A stretch of DNA of 64,000 bases, taken from the NCBI GenBank assembly GCA_934045075.1, contig OW203726.1, positions 15,312,037 to 15,376,036 of the forward strand, given 5' to 3'. The stretch is from Yponomeuta sedellus. Its lineage: Eukaryota > Arthropoda > Insecta > Lepidoptera > Yponomeutidae. The position numbers were made by a program, and so were the translations under genes. Below are positions 31,116-41,640 of this stretch, piece by piece. Below the pieces are notes generated by a model, which was given only the letters and a program-made list of their open reading frames with translations, made no database searches and had not been told where the DNA came from. Within the stretch, counting starts at the first letter, position 1. Each line of letters opens with the position of its first letter.

Positions 31116-31294
31116 GATGTAGAAAGGCTCAATCAGCTAAGTATGTGATTAATACAGAATCGAGGGTCAGTAAAAAGCATTTGTTTTACTAAAAGCCCTG
31201 CAGTGGGTTGTTCAAAACTTAGATTGGAACTACATGGAATAGCAATTTATTTCACAAGCTGTTGGGCACAGTTAGGAGCTTTACCAGTTGTAAA

Positions 31295-31560
31295 ACTGCA
31301 ATCTCTCTACCTAGCGAAGCGGTGGAGCGAAGCGGTATAAAGACATATTCTCAATCGGGAGGTCGTGGGTTTGAATCCCGGCACGTACCAATGGCTTTGT
31401 TATGTACATCTGTGGCATTATAGTAGTAATACCACTCGTTAACTGTGAAGGAAAACATCGTAAGGAAAACCTTGTCTGAAGTGTTAACATAACTCAGCGC
31501 TTGCTACGTACCATGGCCCAACTATATGAGGCTTAGTGTGGAAACCTCAGATCTCCTACA
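31295..31560 (+). mobile_element. SINE-B, head and body
   Basis: TCTCAATCGGGAGGTCGTGG, GGGTTTGAATCCCGGCACG (box B), CCAATGGCTTTGTTATG and a body with CACTCGTTAACTGTGAAGGA and AAACATCGTAAGG. Box A is disrupted by a GCGAAGCGG duplication. Confidence 0.7.
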
Positions 31561-31591
31561 GTCCTACAGTTGATACGTATGATTGTATTGA

Positions 31592-32472
31592 AATATCAAT
31601 AAAGTTTGATCGAATTTAATAAATTTTTGAGTAAAGACAACATCAGATTAAACCGTTGCAATTTTTTTTTTCGAACAATCTGTTTTATACAGTGAATAAA
31701 TTGACAAATATTGTACAGTCCTTGAGCTTACTTGTTTTATATCATACATAAATGGTAAGTGCATAAGTATTTTATTAATTAATAAAAAAACTAATTCATA
31801 ATTAAAATACTGTGCTTGAATAAAGTTTGATGGAATTTAATAAATTTATAAATAAAGACAACATCAGATTAAACCATTGCAATTTTTTTTCGATCAATCT
31901 GTTTTATGCAGTGAATAAATTGACAAATATTTTACAGTCCTTGAGCTTACTTGTTTTATATCATACATAAATGGTAAGTGCATAAGTATTTTATTAATTA
32001 ATAAAAAAACTAATTCATAATTAAAATACTGTGCTTGAATAAAGTTTGATGGAATTTAATAAATTTATAAATAAAGACAACATCAGATTAAACCATTGCA
32101 ATTTTTTTTCGATCAATCTGTTTTATGCAGTGAATAAATTGACAAATATTTTACAGTCCTTGAGCTTACTTGTTTTATATCATACATAAATGGTAAGTGC
32201 ATAAGTATTTTATTAATTAATAAAAAAACTAATTCATAATTAAAATACTGTGCTTGAATAAAGTTTGATGGAATTTAATAAATTTATAAATAAAGACAAC
32301 ATCAGATTAAACCATTGCAATTTTTTTTTCGAACAATCTGTTTTATATAGTGAATAAATTGACAAATATTTTACAGTCCTTGAGCTTACTTGTATATCAT
32401 ACTTAAATGGTAAGTGCATAGGTACTTTATAAATTAATAAAAAAAAACTACATCATAATTAAAATCCTGTGC
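31592..32472. repeat. 219-bp tandem array, four units
   Basis: The landmark CTGTGCTT recurs at 31810, 32029, 32248 and 32467, each 219 bp apart. The two middle units are identical or nearly so over their whole length; the outer units differ at several sites (for example GATCGAATTT in the first). The unit carries poly-T and ATTAATTAATAAAAAAACTA stretches and is not coding. Confidence 0.92.
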
Positions 32473-33025
32473 TTTATATCAACATTCCACATTTTGCAAG
32501 TTTTTGGGGCTTCATAACTTTAGACTTTAGAGTTTCAACGGCAACACGTGCTAAAATTCTTTGACGCCGGGAACACAGCGCCGTGACTGGCCGTGAAGTA
32601 TTGTGTCAAGTGTAACATGACACGTGCGAAAAGGCTTTCACGTTTCACCTCGGTTTGTGCGGCGGCATGAACACTTAGCTACATTCCTAGGCAAAACTCT
32701 TCAACAAACAAAAGAGCTGCTCCACATTGAAAACCAAAATGAACTCTGCTTCCAACTCTAGTGAGCAGTATTCGCGGAACCATTAATACTAACATAGTTT
32801 TCGCGATAGTTGAGAGTCGTTATGCCATTGCTCAGCGGGAGAGTCCAGTCGACTTCAGCTGCATTGCAGACTGCAGGCACAGTATTAGCTCGATTTATTG
32901 CATGTCCGCGCCATCGCAGAACGAAACAGAGTGATGGCGGGACAATTTTAGCCCCAATAAATTATGCAACGGTAACTGAACACTGCCTAAAAAGATTTGG
33001 TGCCATGACTAGAGACAGAGTTTTC
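32473..33025. other. No gene; unique sequence
   Basis: 32520-32960 has balanced composition and a 76-codon frame without recognisable domain. Confidence 0.4.
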
Positions 33026-33257
33026 ACACTAATATTATAAAAGCGAAACTTTTTGAGTGTGTTTTTTGTTACATCTTCACGTCTCAACGGCTGGAGCGAT
33101 TTTGATAAAATTTGTGTATGTTTGTTACGTCTTCACGTCTCAACGGCTGGACCGATTTTGATAAAATTTGGTAGGGATTTAGCTGACACCCTGGAAAATA
33201 TCTTATTCTAATGGGAAAATTGATAAACCGCTGGTAACACCGCGGGGCACAGCTAGT
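33026..33257 (+). mobile_element. Helitron-like 3' end
   Basis: Begins CACACTAATATTATAAAAGC and ends CCGCGGGGCACAGCTAGT. It holds a tandem duplication of about 57 bp (each copy with TCTTCACGTCTCAACGGCTG). The CTAGT terminus after a GC-rich stem fits Helitron-derived non-autonomous elements. Confidence 0.5.
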
Positions 33258-33744
33258 CAAGAATAGTCTTAAAAATCTAGGACTGGTTAGTTTTGCCTGT
33301 GAGTTCTTGTGCTTAGCCTCTTCGATAATTTCCAATTTCACCATAAGTTCCTGATTCTAGAAAGAGCTATAATAATTATTGAGTCTTTTATCAGTGTTGG
33401 CGCTGGTTCGTCATGCGAAGTTAATTTACATCACACCAAAACTGTGACTCATCAAAGTTATAAGTAAAACTGGGTGCCCATTTCAAAATCTAAATCATTT
33501 TGGAGAAAAAATAGACAAAAAACTCTAAAATTTATGTTTTCACAGTGTTTTGTAACTTATTAACAGAGTTTTCATATTATTATCAAACCTGCTTACTTCC
33601 AGACGGCTTTTTCTTCTGCATAATCTTATAATATTACAAATGTGTCATTATTCTTTGAATAATCTTATTGTAGCCCTTTTGGTACAAAGTTTGCTTAAGA
33701 TATTTTTTGTTTCAAGAAACTTGCGATTCTAACAAGTTTCTTAA
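33258..33744. other. No gene; weak R300-like remnant then unique sequence
   Basis: 33275-33430 carries GTGAGTTCTTGTGCTTAG, AGAAAGAGCTATAATAATT and GTGTTGGCGCTGGTTCGTC, loosely similar to 27.8-28.1 kb. Beyond this nothing is recognised. Confidence 0.3.
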
Positions 33745-33850
33745 GGGAGAGATAGATAGGAATACTCTTTACTGTACGCCAAAAAATATACACGAAATGT
33801 AGAAATGCGGAGCTCTTATTATTGAAATGTTTTCAATGCGCCGTAGAGCA
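33745..33850 (-). mobile_element. LINE-T tail, diverged
   Basis: AGATAGATAGGAATACTCTT, then TACTGTACGCC and CTCTTATTATTGAAATG correspond to the reversed tail but are well diverged. Confidence 0.45.
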
Positions 33851-34559
33851 TGTACTAACCTTAAAGTTTATGATTGTTTCTAGTACCTATATTGTGATAG
33901 CTACTACTGCTTTGTAGACTTTTTGTCCGGATCCACTTAGGGGTGTTGTTATATCTGAAGAGTCCGACCAGGTTTCGCTCCGATTCGCAGAGCTTAATCA
34001 TCACCGTCTCTGCTCACCATGATTAAGTGTATACGAAATGTGTTGTGCTTACGAAAGTTTTAGTTCAAAAAAAACCTACTGCTTTACTGATATTTTTCCT
34101 GGCATACATAAATTAATGTTACTCCATGGAGCCCCTTAATATAGCTTTCAGTGTTCGAGCCAAAGTAAACCTTAAATTCATTACACACGTGTGCTCCAGC
34201 TAGAGTTATGTTTAAAGGCTGCAGTTATTTGTATGCATAGCTTTTACTAGATAATTAGTGTATTCTGAGTTGTTCAAATGCGAATTAAATTTTACAAAGC
34301 TACTTAAGTGAAACGTAGCGCTATCTTAATGACATACAAATATGTTTAACATAAATTTTAGTTTTAAAACACTTAAGAAATGGTGATGTTTTTGAAAGTC
34401 TTTATCTATATTTTATCTGCTTATGTTTATTTAAACTTTAAGTTTTCTTTTTAAATAATGCTTAGTGGTTGTACCAATAAGCATTATTTGCAAAAAGATG
34501 TGTAGTCACACATTTTTTTGCACATTTTGTCCTTTCCATTAATAATCGTCTGGAAGTAA
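33851..34559. other. No gene; contains a short repeat at 33958-34000
   Basis: GAAGAGTCCGACCAGGTTTC and GATTCGCAGAGCT also occur at 60766-60803. A 14-nt inverted AAATAATGCTTA / TAAGCATTATTT pair lies at 34454-34491. Confidence 0.45.
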
Positions 34560-34668
34560 TTAATTTTAGCAATAAGGGCAAGAATTGTACTGTTATGCAT
34601 TATTTTCTAAGGGTTAATTGTAAATTGTGGTGTACAGTAAAGAATATTCTTTCTATCTTTGAAATTCA
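34560..34668 (+). mobile_element. LINE-T 3' tail
   Basis: TTTTAGCAATAAGGGCAAG, TGTGGTGTACAGTAAAGAAT and ATTCTTTCTATCTTTG. Confidence 0.6.
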
Positions 34669-35848
34669 TAAAACGTGCTAATTAGGGGGTAAATTACTTT
34701 TATAAGAGAAAAGTTCGTACATTTCTAAAGCTTTATCTCATAATGCTAAAGGTGAAGGTAGAAGGAAAAAAACATAAGGAAGAATGCTTTTTAATGCTGG
34801 TTTGGGTATGAAAAATTTTTCTGTTTATCTTAGATAATAAAATGTACATTTTATTTTAAACAACCTTTAATCTCATCTTACGGAAATAAAAAAAATGGAG
34901 CATATTATACAAATCACTGTGCGGCACATGTCATAACTTCACTTAGAGAGAGAGATCATAATTATACGATCTCGTACAAATGCAATTTAAAAGCCGTATT
35001 CGAAAGGGGTACCCTTCTGGTACCCTAATTACTACGCGTGTCCAAAAGTGTTGAACACTCCAGAACACTGCAATGGGAAGAAATCGGATACATTAAGAAA
35101 CTTTTAATATTATTTATAACTTATTTAACTGTAATACAATTCTAAAGCAATTATGCCATATTTGTTACTTCTAGAATCTCGAATCCTAAAAATGTTCGGA
35201 AGCGAACCACATTCTATGAATGAGCCGTGTATTTATAAGTATATGCATTATATTGATACGTAATTTGTAATTTATGTCTTAAAAACTTTACTGGCCCAAC
35301 TCCTTCCTCTTTCCACATAACCCATGGTAAGCTGGAAGAAAATACTTTTTACTTTTTAGCTCGCCTTCTTAAATTTCTAAATTAAATTTCTTGTGAAATC
35401 AATAATTTTCAACTTAATTAAAAACGAGATCATTCTAGAACCTGGTTTTTTGAATCTTTATTGTGGTTTTCAATCAAATGTAAATTATAAAGAACATAGT
35501 ATTATATAGTTTACTAGTAGTGCCCGAGACTCCACTCGCATAGTAACTAACGTATAAGCTCATACTCGTAGCATTGTTCATGCTGAAGGTTTGTTCTAAA
35601 TACTGGCGAAGTGGCGAATGACTTTTTGAAATCGCATAAGTAGTTTCGAAGCTTACCCCCTACATACAAACTAACAAACATATTATAAACCTTAAAACTT
35701 TTCCTCTTAATAATATGGATGTAGATGTAGATTAATTCCTTATTGTTTTCATCACAAAACCTTACTTTTCACAGTAACTTGATTACGTAACTAAAAAAAA
35801 ACCAACAAATAATGATAGATTAAGCTCGAAGGTAGTCATTAATTTGCC
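34669..35848. other. No gene; unique AT-rich sequence
   Basis: 34970-35025 (TCTCGTACAAATGCAATTTA ... GGGGTACCC) recurs at 36813-36867. 35290-35345 resembles a LINE tail (GGTAAGCTGGAAGAAAATAC). No coding signal. Confidence 0.45.
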
Positions 35849-36240
35849 ATTTGCCGCTAGAGGTGACGTGATCGATCGTCCCCTAGTTTGATGAATGACT
35901 CGTTAAACACACCGGCTAGCCGCCGATTAACTAAACTTTATTTGTCTCTTAATTAATACCAATTATGTTTGCTGGAACCGTGCGCGCTGTTTACTTTTGC
36001 CGTGTCAGCCGGCAACTTGTGCCACGAAATCTATCCAATATTTGTTATAAGACCAACAAACGCTATACCGCCATTGTTTATTTTGTCAATGCGTTCTATC
36101 GGGAAAACTGTCTGCCGCATGTACGCAGGCAGTGTCCGCTCCATTATCGACCCTATTGCGTAATACGAACTCCACCAAATGTTTCTGAAGAGGCCCATTA
36201 CAGCGAAACATCTGGGATCTGACACGGAACGTAATATTAA
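35849..36240. promoter_or_regulatory. Candidate cis-regulatory sequence
   Basis: A non-repetitive stretch of balanced composition with homeodomain-type sites (TTAATTAATACCAATTA at 35949-35965, GATTAACTAAAC at 35925) and a CGATCGATC-like motif near 35870. Overlapping frames on both strands here have no recognisable domain and none is supported as a gene. Assignment is inference from composition and motifs only. Confidence 0.25.
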
Positions 36241-36811
36241 CTGTATTGTTGCCTGTCATTCCAATAACAACCGATACGATAATAATAATAATAGAATTCT
36301 GATTCACACAGTGCTGTCTCGGCGAAATTGAATTTGCTTGTTCCCTTTTATATTTTTACGAGGCGTTAATATTTGGAGGCCGTTTCGGGCATTGTAGTTT
36401 TCTCTTTGTAACATAACCTTAATAGTACCTCGTTATATTGTTACGAAAATCGACACAATGAAAAATGTGTGCCTCTCTACAAAGCTAATAGAGGAAATTG
36501 TTAAATTGTGTAGTGGCAGTTTGTGTGCAAGGCTTTGTAGCTGCCCGTCGGTGCATCGCCGTGTCTGCGACAGGAATCGCACTTTGTGAATCCTCTTAAC
36601 GATGTAGGCGCTGCATGGCCCGGCTGCCAGCCCCGCGCTCCCTTTGCTATTCTATCCCAAACACACTCTGAGCGCTGCTTACAAAGGATTTGGTGAAGTG
36701 ACTTTAGATTTTGATACTTATTTAACCTGTTTCTGCAGCAACACGTGACAAATGCGGCACTCGTTTTGGCGGTCTGACTGTTAATTAGTACAAAGAGTAA
36801 TCAAAGAAAGG
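36241..36811. other. No gene; unique sequence
   Basis: 36500-36690 is GC-richer (GCATGGCCCGGCTGCCAGCC). No domain or repeat recognised. Confidence 0.4.
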
Positions 36812-37320
36812 TGTTCTCGTACAAATGCAATTTAAAAGCCGTATTCGAAAGGGGTACCCATCTGGTACGAAACCAAATTTTGATGGAAAACGGTACCCTA
36901 TTAATATGACTCTGCGTATGTTGTCTGTCTGACGTTAGTATTTCTCCATTGAACCGTGTAGGGGCTCCATTGAAATGTTCACAAAAAATTGTACATATTA
37001 TATAAAATATACAAAAATAATAAAAATGTGTACGGTCATAAAATTAATTGAAAAGACTAAGTTTGGAATTTTTTGTCAATTTTTACTCCAAAATGATCAA
37101 GATTTTGTAATGGACACCTAGTTTTACGTGTAACGTTCATTAAGCCGCAGTTTCTGCGCTACTTTGAAAAAAACTTTTCATTTCATTTCTGTCTGACTTT
37201 AGAATTTCTCCTTTGAATGGTGATAGGTAGGAACGCCATTGAAATTTTCACAGAAAATTGTACAAATATAAAATATAGAGAAAAATATGTAATAAAAATG
37301 AGTACGGTCACCAAATTTAT
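36812..37320. repeat. Dispersed repeat with GGGGTACC motif and internal duplication
   Basis: 36813-36867 duplicates 34970-35025. After it, two diverged copies of about 130 bp (36925-37055 and 37185-37320) share TTTCTCCNTTGAA, GNCNCCATTGAAAT, CACANAAAATTGTACA and GTACGGTCA. Class unknown; possibly one degraded DNA element. Confidence 0.5.
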
Positions 37321-37876
37321 TATGGTTTAACACATTGTAAGGCGAACAAATTCATATAAATTTAGATTATCAATGATGTAGAACGTTTAAGTATCGTAAA
37401 TTTCAAGACAGTAACAATAAATTTTATCGACTTCTAATTTATAGATATTTCTGCTTTATATAAACGATGTCTTAAATATAATGAACATTCTTCTTCGTAG
37501 GCCATCATTTACTGGAGTCTGCATCATTGGCGGAGCGCGTGAAGAGTTATTTTCATAAAATTTATATTATTTTGAAAATCACTAATAGTGCGTAGAACAA
37601 AATTTGTTGTATATCTCTCTCTGTCGTATTTCAGAGTTTGAGCATATTTTTTGACAACTCTGTATAGGTACCTATAAAAAGACACAAAATTACGAAAAAC
37701 TAAATCTTTGTTTCATTCGAGTGTCATGTAAAAATATGGGTCAAAATATTTTGTTGACAAATGAGGTGCACTCTTAGTTATAAATCACTTAGAGCTATTT
37801 TTCGATGATTTATGATAGATAGATACACAAATTGTTTTTACTTTCTATATTTTTATAATTTATGTTTACAATTTCT
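37321..37876. other. No gene; AT-rich sequence
   Basis: No structure recognised before the tetranucleotide array. Confidence 0.45.
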
Positions 37877-38338
37877 GTTTGTTTGTTTGTTTGTTTGTTT
37901 GTTTGTTTGTTTGTTTGTTTGTTTGTTTGTTTGTTTGTTTGTTTGTTTGTTTGTTTGTTTGTTTGTTTGTTTGTTTGTTTGTTTGTTTGTTTGTTTGTTT
38001 GTTTGTTTGTTTGTTTGTTTGTTTGTTTGTTTGTTTGTTTGTTTGTTTGTTTGTTTGTTCGTTCGTTCGTTCGTTCGTTCGTTCGTTCGTTCGTTCGTTC
38101 GTTCGTTCGTTCGTTCGTTCGTTCGTTCGTTCGTTCGTTCGTTCGTTCGTTCGTTCGTTCGTTCGTTCGTTCGTTCGTTCGTTCTATTTATTTATTTGTT
38201 TGTTTGTTTGTTTGTTTGTTTGTTTGTTTGTTTGTTTGTTTGTTTGTTTGTTTGTTTGCTTGTTTGCTTTTTTGTTTGTTTGTTAATTTATTTATGTGTG
38301 TGTTTGTTTCTTTGTTTGTTTGTTTGTTTGTTTGTTTT
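37877..38338. repeat. Compound (GTTT)n-(GTTC)n-(GTTT)n microsatellite
   Basis: 45 perfect GTTT units (37877-38056), then 32 perfect GTTC units (38057-38184), a short (TATT)3 step, and an impure GTTT block to about 38338. Plus-strand frames of Leu-Phe-Val-Cys and Ser-Phe-Val-Arg repeats exist only because the unit lacks stops. Confidence 0.97.
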
Positions 38339-38344
38339 TGAATG

Positions 38345-38678
38345 ACAGGATACGCAATAGTCTGATTAGATAACGTTGTGGACTGAAAGAGGATGTAGTG
38401 GCTAGAATTGAGAAAGGAATGTTGCGTTGGTTTGGACTTGTGGAGAGGATGAAGGAAAAAAGATTGACGAAACAAATATAGTATATATTGCGAATGTGAG
38501 TGGAAGGGCTGGTAAGGGACGTCCCAGGCGGACATACATCGACCAAATGGGATGTATTAGCAAAAGGAAAGATAAAAAGTAGTCCGAACCGGCGTGCGTG
38601 CATGCAACGACTTATGAACGTTGATGAAGCGAAAGTGATCTGTCACGATCGTGGCAAGTGGCAGTCCCTGGTCTCTGC
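38345..38678 (+). pseudogene. LINE-V ORF2 C-terminal remnant
   Basis: Readable pieces in shifting frames: Met-Leu-Arg-Trp-Phe-Gly-Leu-Val-Glu-Arg-Met-Lys (38420-38455), Gly-Lys-Gly-Arg-Pro-Arg-Arg-Thr-Tyr-Ile-Asp (38510-38545), and Asn-Arg-Arg-Ala-Cys-Met-Gln-Arg-Leu-Met-Asn-Val (38588-38625). This is the tail of RTE-like non-LTR reverse transcriptases. A stop at about 38479 and at least one frameshift break it. Other copies lie at 9.96, 11.3, 11.7, 41.2 and 43.7 kb. It is the best-preserved LINE-V in the window. Confidence 0.7.
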
Positions 38679-39003
38679 CTCGCTATCACCATCATCAACA
38701 CATTATGTCCCCACCGAGGGGCACGGCATAGGTATACTCTACCACGGGGGCCAAGTCCGGATTGGTGGAGGCTTTCAAGACTAGTGGCTGGTCTTACTGT
38801 CAGAAGTTTTCAAGTCGCCCTAAGGCATCTTGGCTTAACGACTGAAACGGGCACCAACTGCTCAGCTTGTCTTGCGAAGCACGGAACCGCTCGAAAAAAT
38901 GCCACTAGTGTTAGTCATAATCATAGTTACCACCCATGCACTGAACGCGCCCTATGTTGCTTAACCTTCGTGATCGTTTAAGATCACTCAGGCAGCCGGG
39001 GCT
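38679..39003 (-). mobile_element. 5S-SINE subfamily II, nearly complete
   Basis: Plus strand starts with a CATCATCAACA tail and GGCATAGGTATACTCTACCA, passes GCGAAGCACGGAACCGCTCG and ends with CGTGATCGTTTAAGATCACT then CAGGCAGCCGGGG. The head is closer to 5S rRNA than subfamily I (GATCACGAAGGTTAAGCAAC). It faces 39950-40262 head to head. Confidence 0.88.
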
Positions 39004-39338
39004 ACGAGCGATATAAACAGAATAATATCATATTTATAGAATAATACCATAGAAGAATTTGAATTTTATAAAGATAAGTTAAAGATATCTAAAAAAAACT
39101 TAGTTTAACAAAAGAAGGGAAAATTAAAATTTATAACATACAAATTTTAAAATACTGTATTATTATTCCATTGCGTATTATTCACAAAAAGAAACGTGCC
39201 GGTCACAAGACAAAAAAAATCTTAGTAAACTCATCTTAGCTCATTTAGGCAGAGGTAAGTTTGATGCCTGTTTTGAGCTCGTTATACCGTGTTAAAGTTA
39301 CGGTACTACAGTGCTCCGTAGTACTAGGTACTCGATAT
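39004..39338. other. No gene; AT-rich spacer
   Basis: Nothing recognised. Confidence 0.45.
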
Positions 39339-39537
39339 CAACCCTTGTATGTCCCCACTGCGGGGGCATAAGTCTTTTCCTGCATCGCAGCAAGGTTAGG
39401 CCTTACTCCACCACGGGGCCAAATCCGGCTGGGAAGAGTAAAGTAAGGCAATGGAAGGCCTTATTGCCAGAACTTTTTAAGCCGCATGAGGCCTCTTGAC
39501 ATGGCTTAACTTCTGCCATTACACGACTAAGTACTAT
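39339..39537 (-). mobile_element. 5S-SINE, 3' half
   Basis: ATATCAACCCTTGTATGTCC, CTGCATCGCAGCAAGGTTAG, CCTTACTCCACCACGGGG and CATGGCTTAACTTCTGCC. 5'-truncated. Confidence 0.85.
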
Positions 39538-39949
39538 TCTTGAAAAAAAATCTAGTCTCTGTTTAAAAATGGAAAGGAAATGTTGAGAACTATACGTATT
39601 ATTCTTAAACATATCGATATACAAAGTTGCAAAGAGAGAGATGCGACCCTAACCTAACTTTTGCGTGTGTACTTTCAATGAAACGTGCCCGGGCTTTTTA
39701 TTGCTCCCAAGTAATGTCGTAATTCTCGTTATGTCCTACCTAGTTGGAATTTTATTCGTACAAAACTCGGACGCAAATACACACGATAACATTACAAAGG
39801 CTAGTAGGGTAGCATTAACTAAAAAAAGGTCTCTGCAGAGCATATACATCATGAACTTAGTGTGGTTTGATGGCCTGAGTAAAATGAACGTGTTTTCACA
39901 ATTGCTATTAAATACGCTAGTTTTCGCTCGCTCGAGGCCCCGGCCGCCT
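39538..39949. other. No gene; unique sequence
   Basis: A 96-codon frame (39665-39955) has no domain and runs into the SINE head. Confidence 0.4.
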
Positions 39950-40262
39950 GAGTGATCTTAAACGATCACGAAGGTTAAGCAACACAGGGCGCGTTCTGTG
40001 CATGAATGGGTAATCACTCTATGGCTAACGTGGCATTTTTCCGAGCGGTTCCGTGCTTCGCAAGACACGTTAAGCAGTTGGTGCCGGTTGCAGTCGTTAT
40101 GCCAAGTCAGAGACCTTAGGGCGGCTTGAAAACTTCTGACAGTAAGACCAGCCACTGGTCTTGCAAGCCTCCACCAATCTGGACTTAGCCCCCGTGGTGG
40201 AGTATGGCCTATACCTTCCTCAGGGATGAGACCCGTGGTCGGTCGGCGGTCGATGATGATGA
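39950..40262 (+). mobile_element. 5S-SINE subfamily II, full length
   Basis: Head GCCTGAGTGATCTTAAACGA and TCACGAAGGTTAAGCAACAC, body TGGCATTTTTCCGAGCGG, the CCTCAGGGATGAGACCCGTGG end and a GATGATGATGAA tail. It is the mirror partner of 38679-39003. Confidence 0.9.
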
Positions 40263-40629
40263 ACGCTAGTTTACTTTTTTTAGGCACTTTCCAAAAAGGT
40301 TTTGACACATACTGGAATCTATTACGATAGAACTATTCGGAGCCAGGCAGAGCGATGCGTGCATGCCGCGGGTCCACATGTTATTGTTTGTAAAGATTTC
40401 TCAACTTATTTTTTTCTATTTACGTCTTTACTTAAAAGTAATGGTTTAAATAGATGCCATGTGTAACTAATAATATTGTATAACCGCGGCGTTCCAAACA
40501 CCCTAATTTTTTTATTTTATAAAAAAATAAACTCTATAAAACCAACAAACTGCATTTATCAGAGGCTGTTCATAAATTAGTTAATACAAGCTTAACGACT
40601 TTCTGATCACCGTCCGCACATAACACCAT
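40263..40629. other. No gene; unique AT-rich sequence
   Basis: Nothing recognised. Confidence 0.45.
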
Positions 40630-40690
40630 CATTAACCCATTGTATCTCCGCAGAGGGGCAAGGGTCTCTTCCCTGAGGAAAGTATTGTAC
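40630..40690 (-). mobile_element. 5S-SINE tail fragment
   Basis: CATTAACCCATTGTATCTCC, GGGTCTCTTCCCTGAGGAAA. Subfamily II type tail. Confidence 0.6.
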
Positions 40691-41092
40691 TTCTTTCTAC
40701 TCATGCTGCCTGTGGATGAACTATACGCGAAAATCGATTGGGGCTCTCCGCGTGCAATACAACAATGCACTCAGGGCGTTGTTGCGGCTGCCCCGCTATT
40801 GCAGCGCATCGGGCATGTTCGCTGACGCGCGCACTGACGACTTTTACGCGATAATGCGCAAGCGCAGCGCGTCACTCGTGCGCAGGGTGCGGGCCAGTCG
40901 CAACACCATCCTGGCTATGCTCGCCGATAAGGTAGATTGTGCCTACATAAACCATTGTTGCCGTCTTCAAGTGGCAAGCAATAACAGTGCCCTATAGTTA
41001 TAGTTAAAAGAACAATATGTACTAACACTAGAATAAGATTACTAACAAATTTATATGAATTTTTATATTTGAAATAAATGAATTGAATTGAA
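40691..41092 (+). pseudogene. Non-LTR reverse transcriptase C-terminus with 3' UTR
   Basis: One frame (40710-40997) reads Met-Asn-Tyr-Thr-Arg-Lys, Ala-Leu-Arg-Val-Gln-Tyr-Asn-Asn-Ala, Ser-Ala-Ser-Gly-Met-Phe-Ala and Ile-Met-Arg-Lys-Arg-Ser-Ala-Ser-Leu. I recognise this as the C-terminal domain of a lepidopteran LINE ORF2, the part after the polymerase. The frame ends at a stop, followed by a UTR and GAAATAAATGAATTGAATTG. It is 5'-truncated, so it has no polymerase or endonuclease. The open frame over 90 codons suggests a recent insertion. Its UTR is unlike LINE-V, -G or -T, so this is a fourth LINE lineage. Confidence 0.72.
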
Positions 41093-41097
41093 AGTAT

Positions 41098-41135
41098 CGG
41101 CCATACTCCACCACGGGGGCCAAGTCCGGAATGGA
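41098..41135 (-). mobile_element. 5S-SINE internal fragment
   Basis: CGGCCATACTCCACCACGGG and CCAAGTCCGGAATGG only. Confidence 0.65.
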
Positions 41136-41204
41136 AATAACTAACTTAGTGATAACCCTTATTTCTACCCTGTATACGATTTATTTAGACCACATAACGT
41201 TACA

Positions 41205-41250
41205 TAAACTCACGTCTATATCCCGTAGGGGTAGGCAGATAACAGGGTGT
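41205..41250 (-). mobile_element. LINE-V UTR fragment
   Basis: CTCACGTCTATATCCCGTAG then GGGTAGGCAGATAACAGGG. Confidence 0.5.
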
Positions 41251-41427
41251 CCCAATAACCATCTGATTATTTTAACGTTTTAAGTGTAATAGTAACTAAT
41301 ACGTAAAAGGAAGCTGCTATCGACAATATCGCATATTACAAAGTACAATGAAACACCTAAGCTTTATATAAGCAAAAACTAAATGATCCTTAAATTTAAA
41401 ACTATTAGTAATGTTTATACTATTTTT
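41251..41427. other. No gene; short spacer
   Basis: Nothing recognised. Confidence 0.4.
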
Positions 41428-41640
41428 ATTTTTAATTCACTAACCCGTGCTAAGGACAATTTTAAAAACCTATTTACGTAATACAGAGAATAGTGTAAAG
41501 AGGTTCGAAATTTCACTGATGCCGGTGAGTCGCCCATTAGCTCAGTTGGATAGAGCGCTGGCACGGATAGCCAGAGGTCACGGGTTTGAATCCCGGCATG
41601 GGTGGAATTTTTAGCCTCTAAATAGGTTTTTAAAATAGTA
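41428..41640. mobile_element. SINE-A fold-back copy
   Basis: 41430-41475 is the reversed tail (TTCACTAACCCGTGCTAAGG, AAACCTATTTA). It joins at CGTAATACAGAG to a forward copy with the best-preserved tRNA-like core in the window (about 41531-41605: box A TAGCTCAGTTGG, stem CTGGC/GCCAG, box B GGGTTTGAATCCC). The anticodon loop would read ACGGATA, without the usual T33, so a functional tRNA is unlikely. Confidence 0.88.

Noticed and set aside
35965..36307. Four overlapping frames on both strands
   Set aside because: No domain, no codon bias visible, mutually overlapping. Kept only as a possible regulatory or decayed-exon island.
37812..38345. Plus-strand frames of Phe-Val-Cys-Leu and Phe-Val-Arg-Ser repeats, and minus-strand Asn-Lys-Gln-Thr repeats
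   Set aside because: Produced by the (GTTT)n/(GTTC)n array; open in several frames at once.
41531..41605. Possible tRNA gene (good box A, box B and anticodon stem)
   Set aside because: Anticodon loop lacks T33, T stem and acceptor have mismatches, and the flanks are SINE-A body and tail. It is a SINE head. The same applies to 44571, 29334 and the reverse copies.
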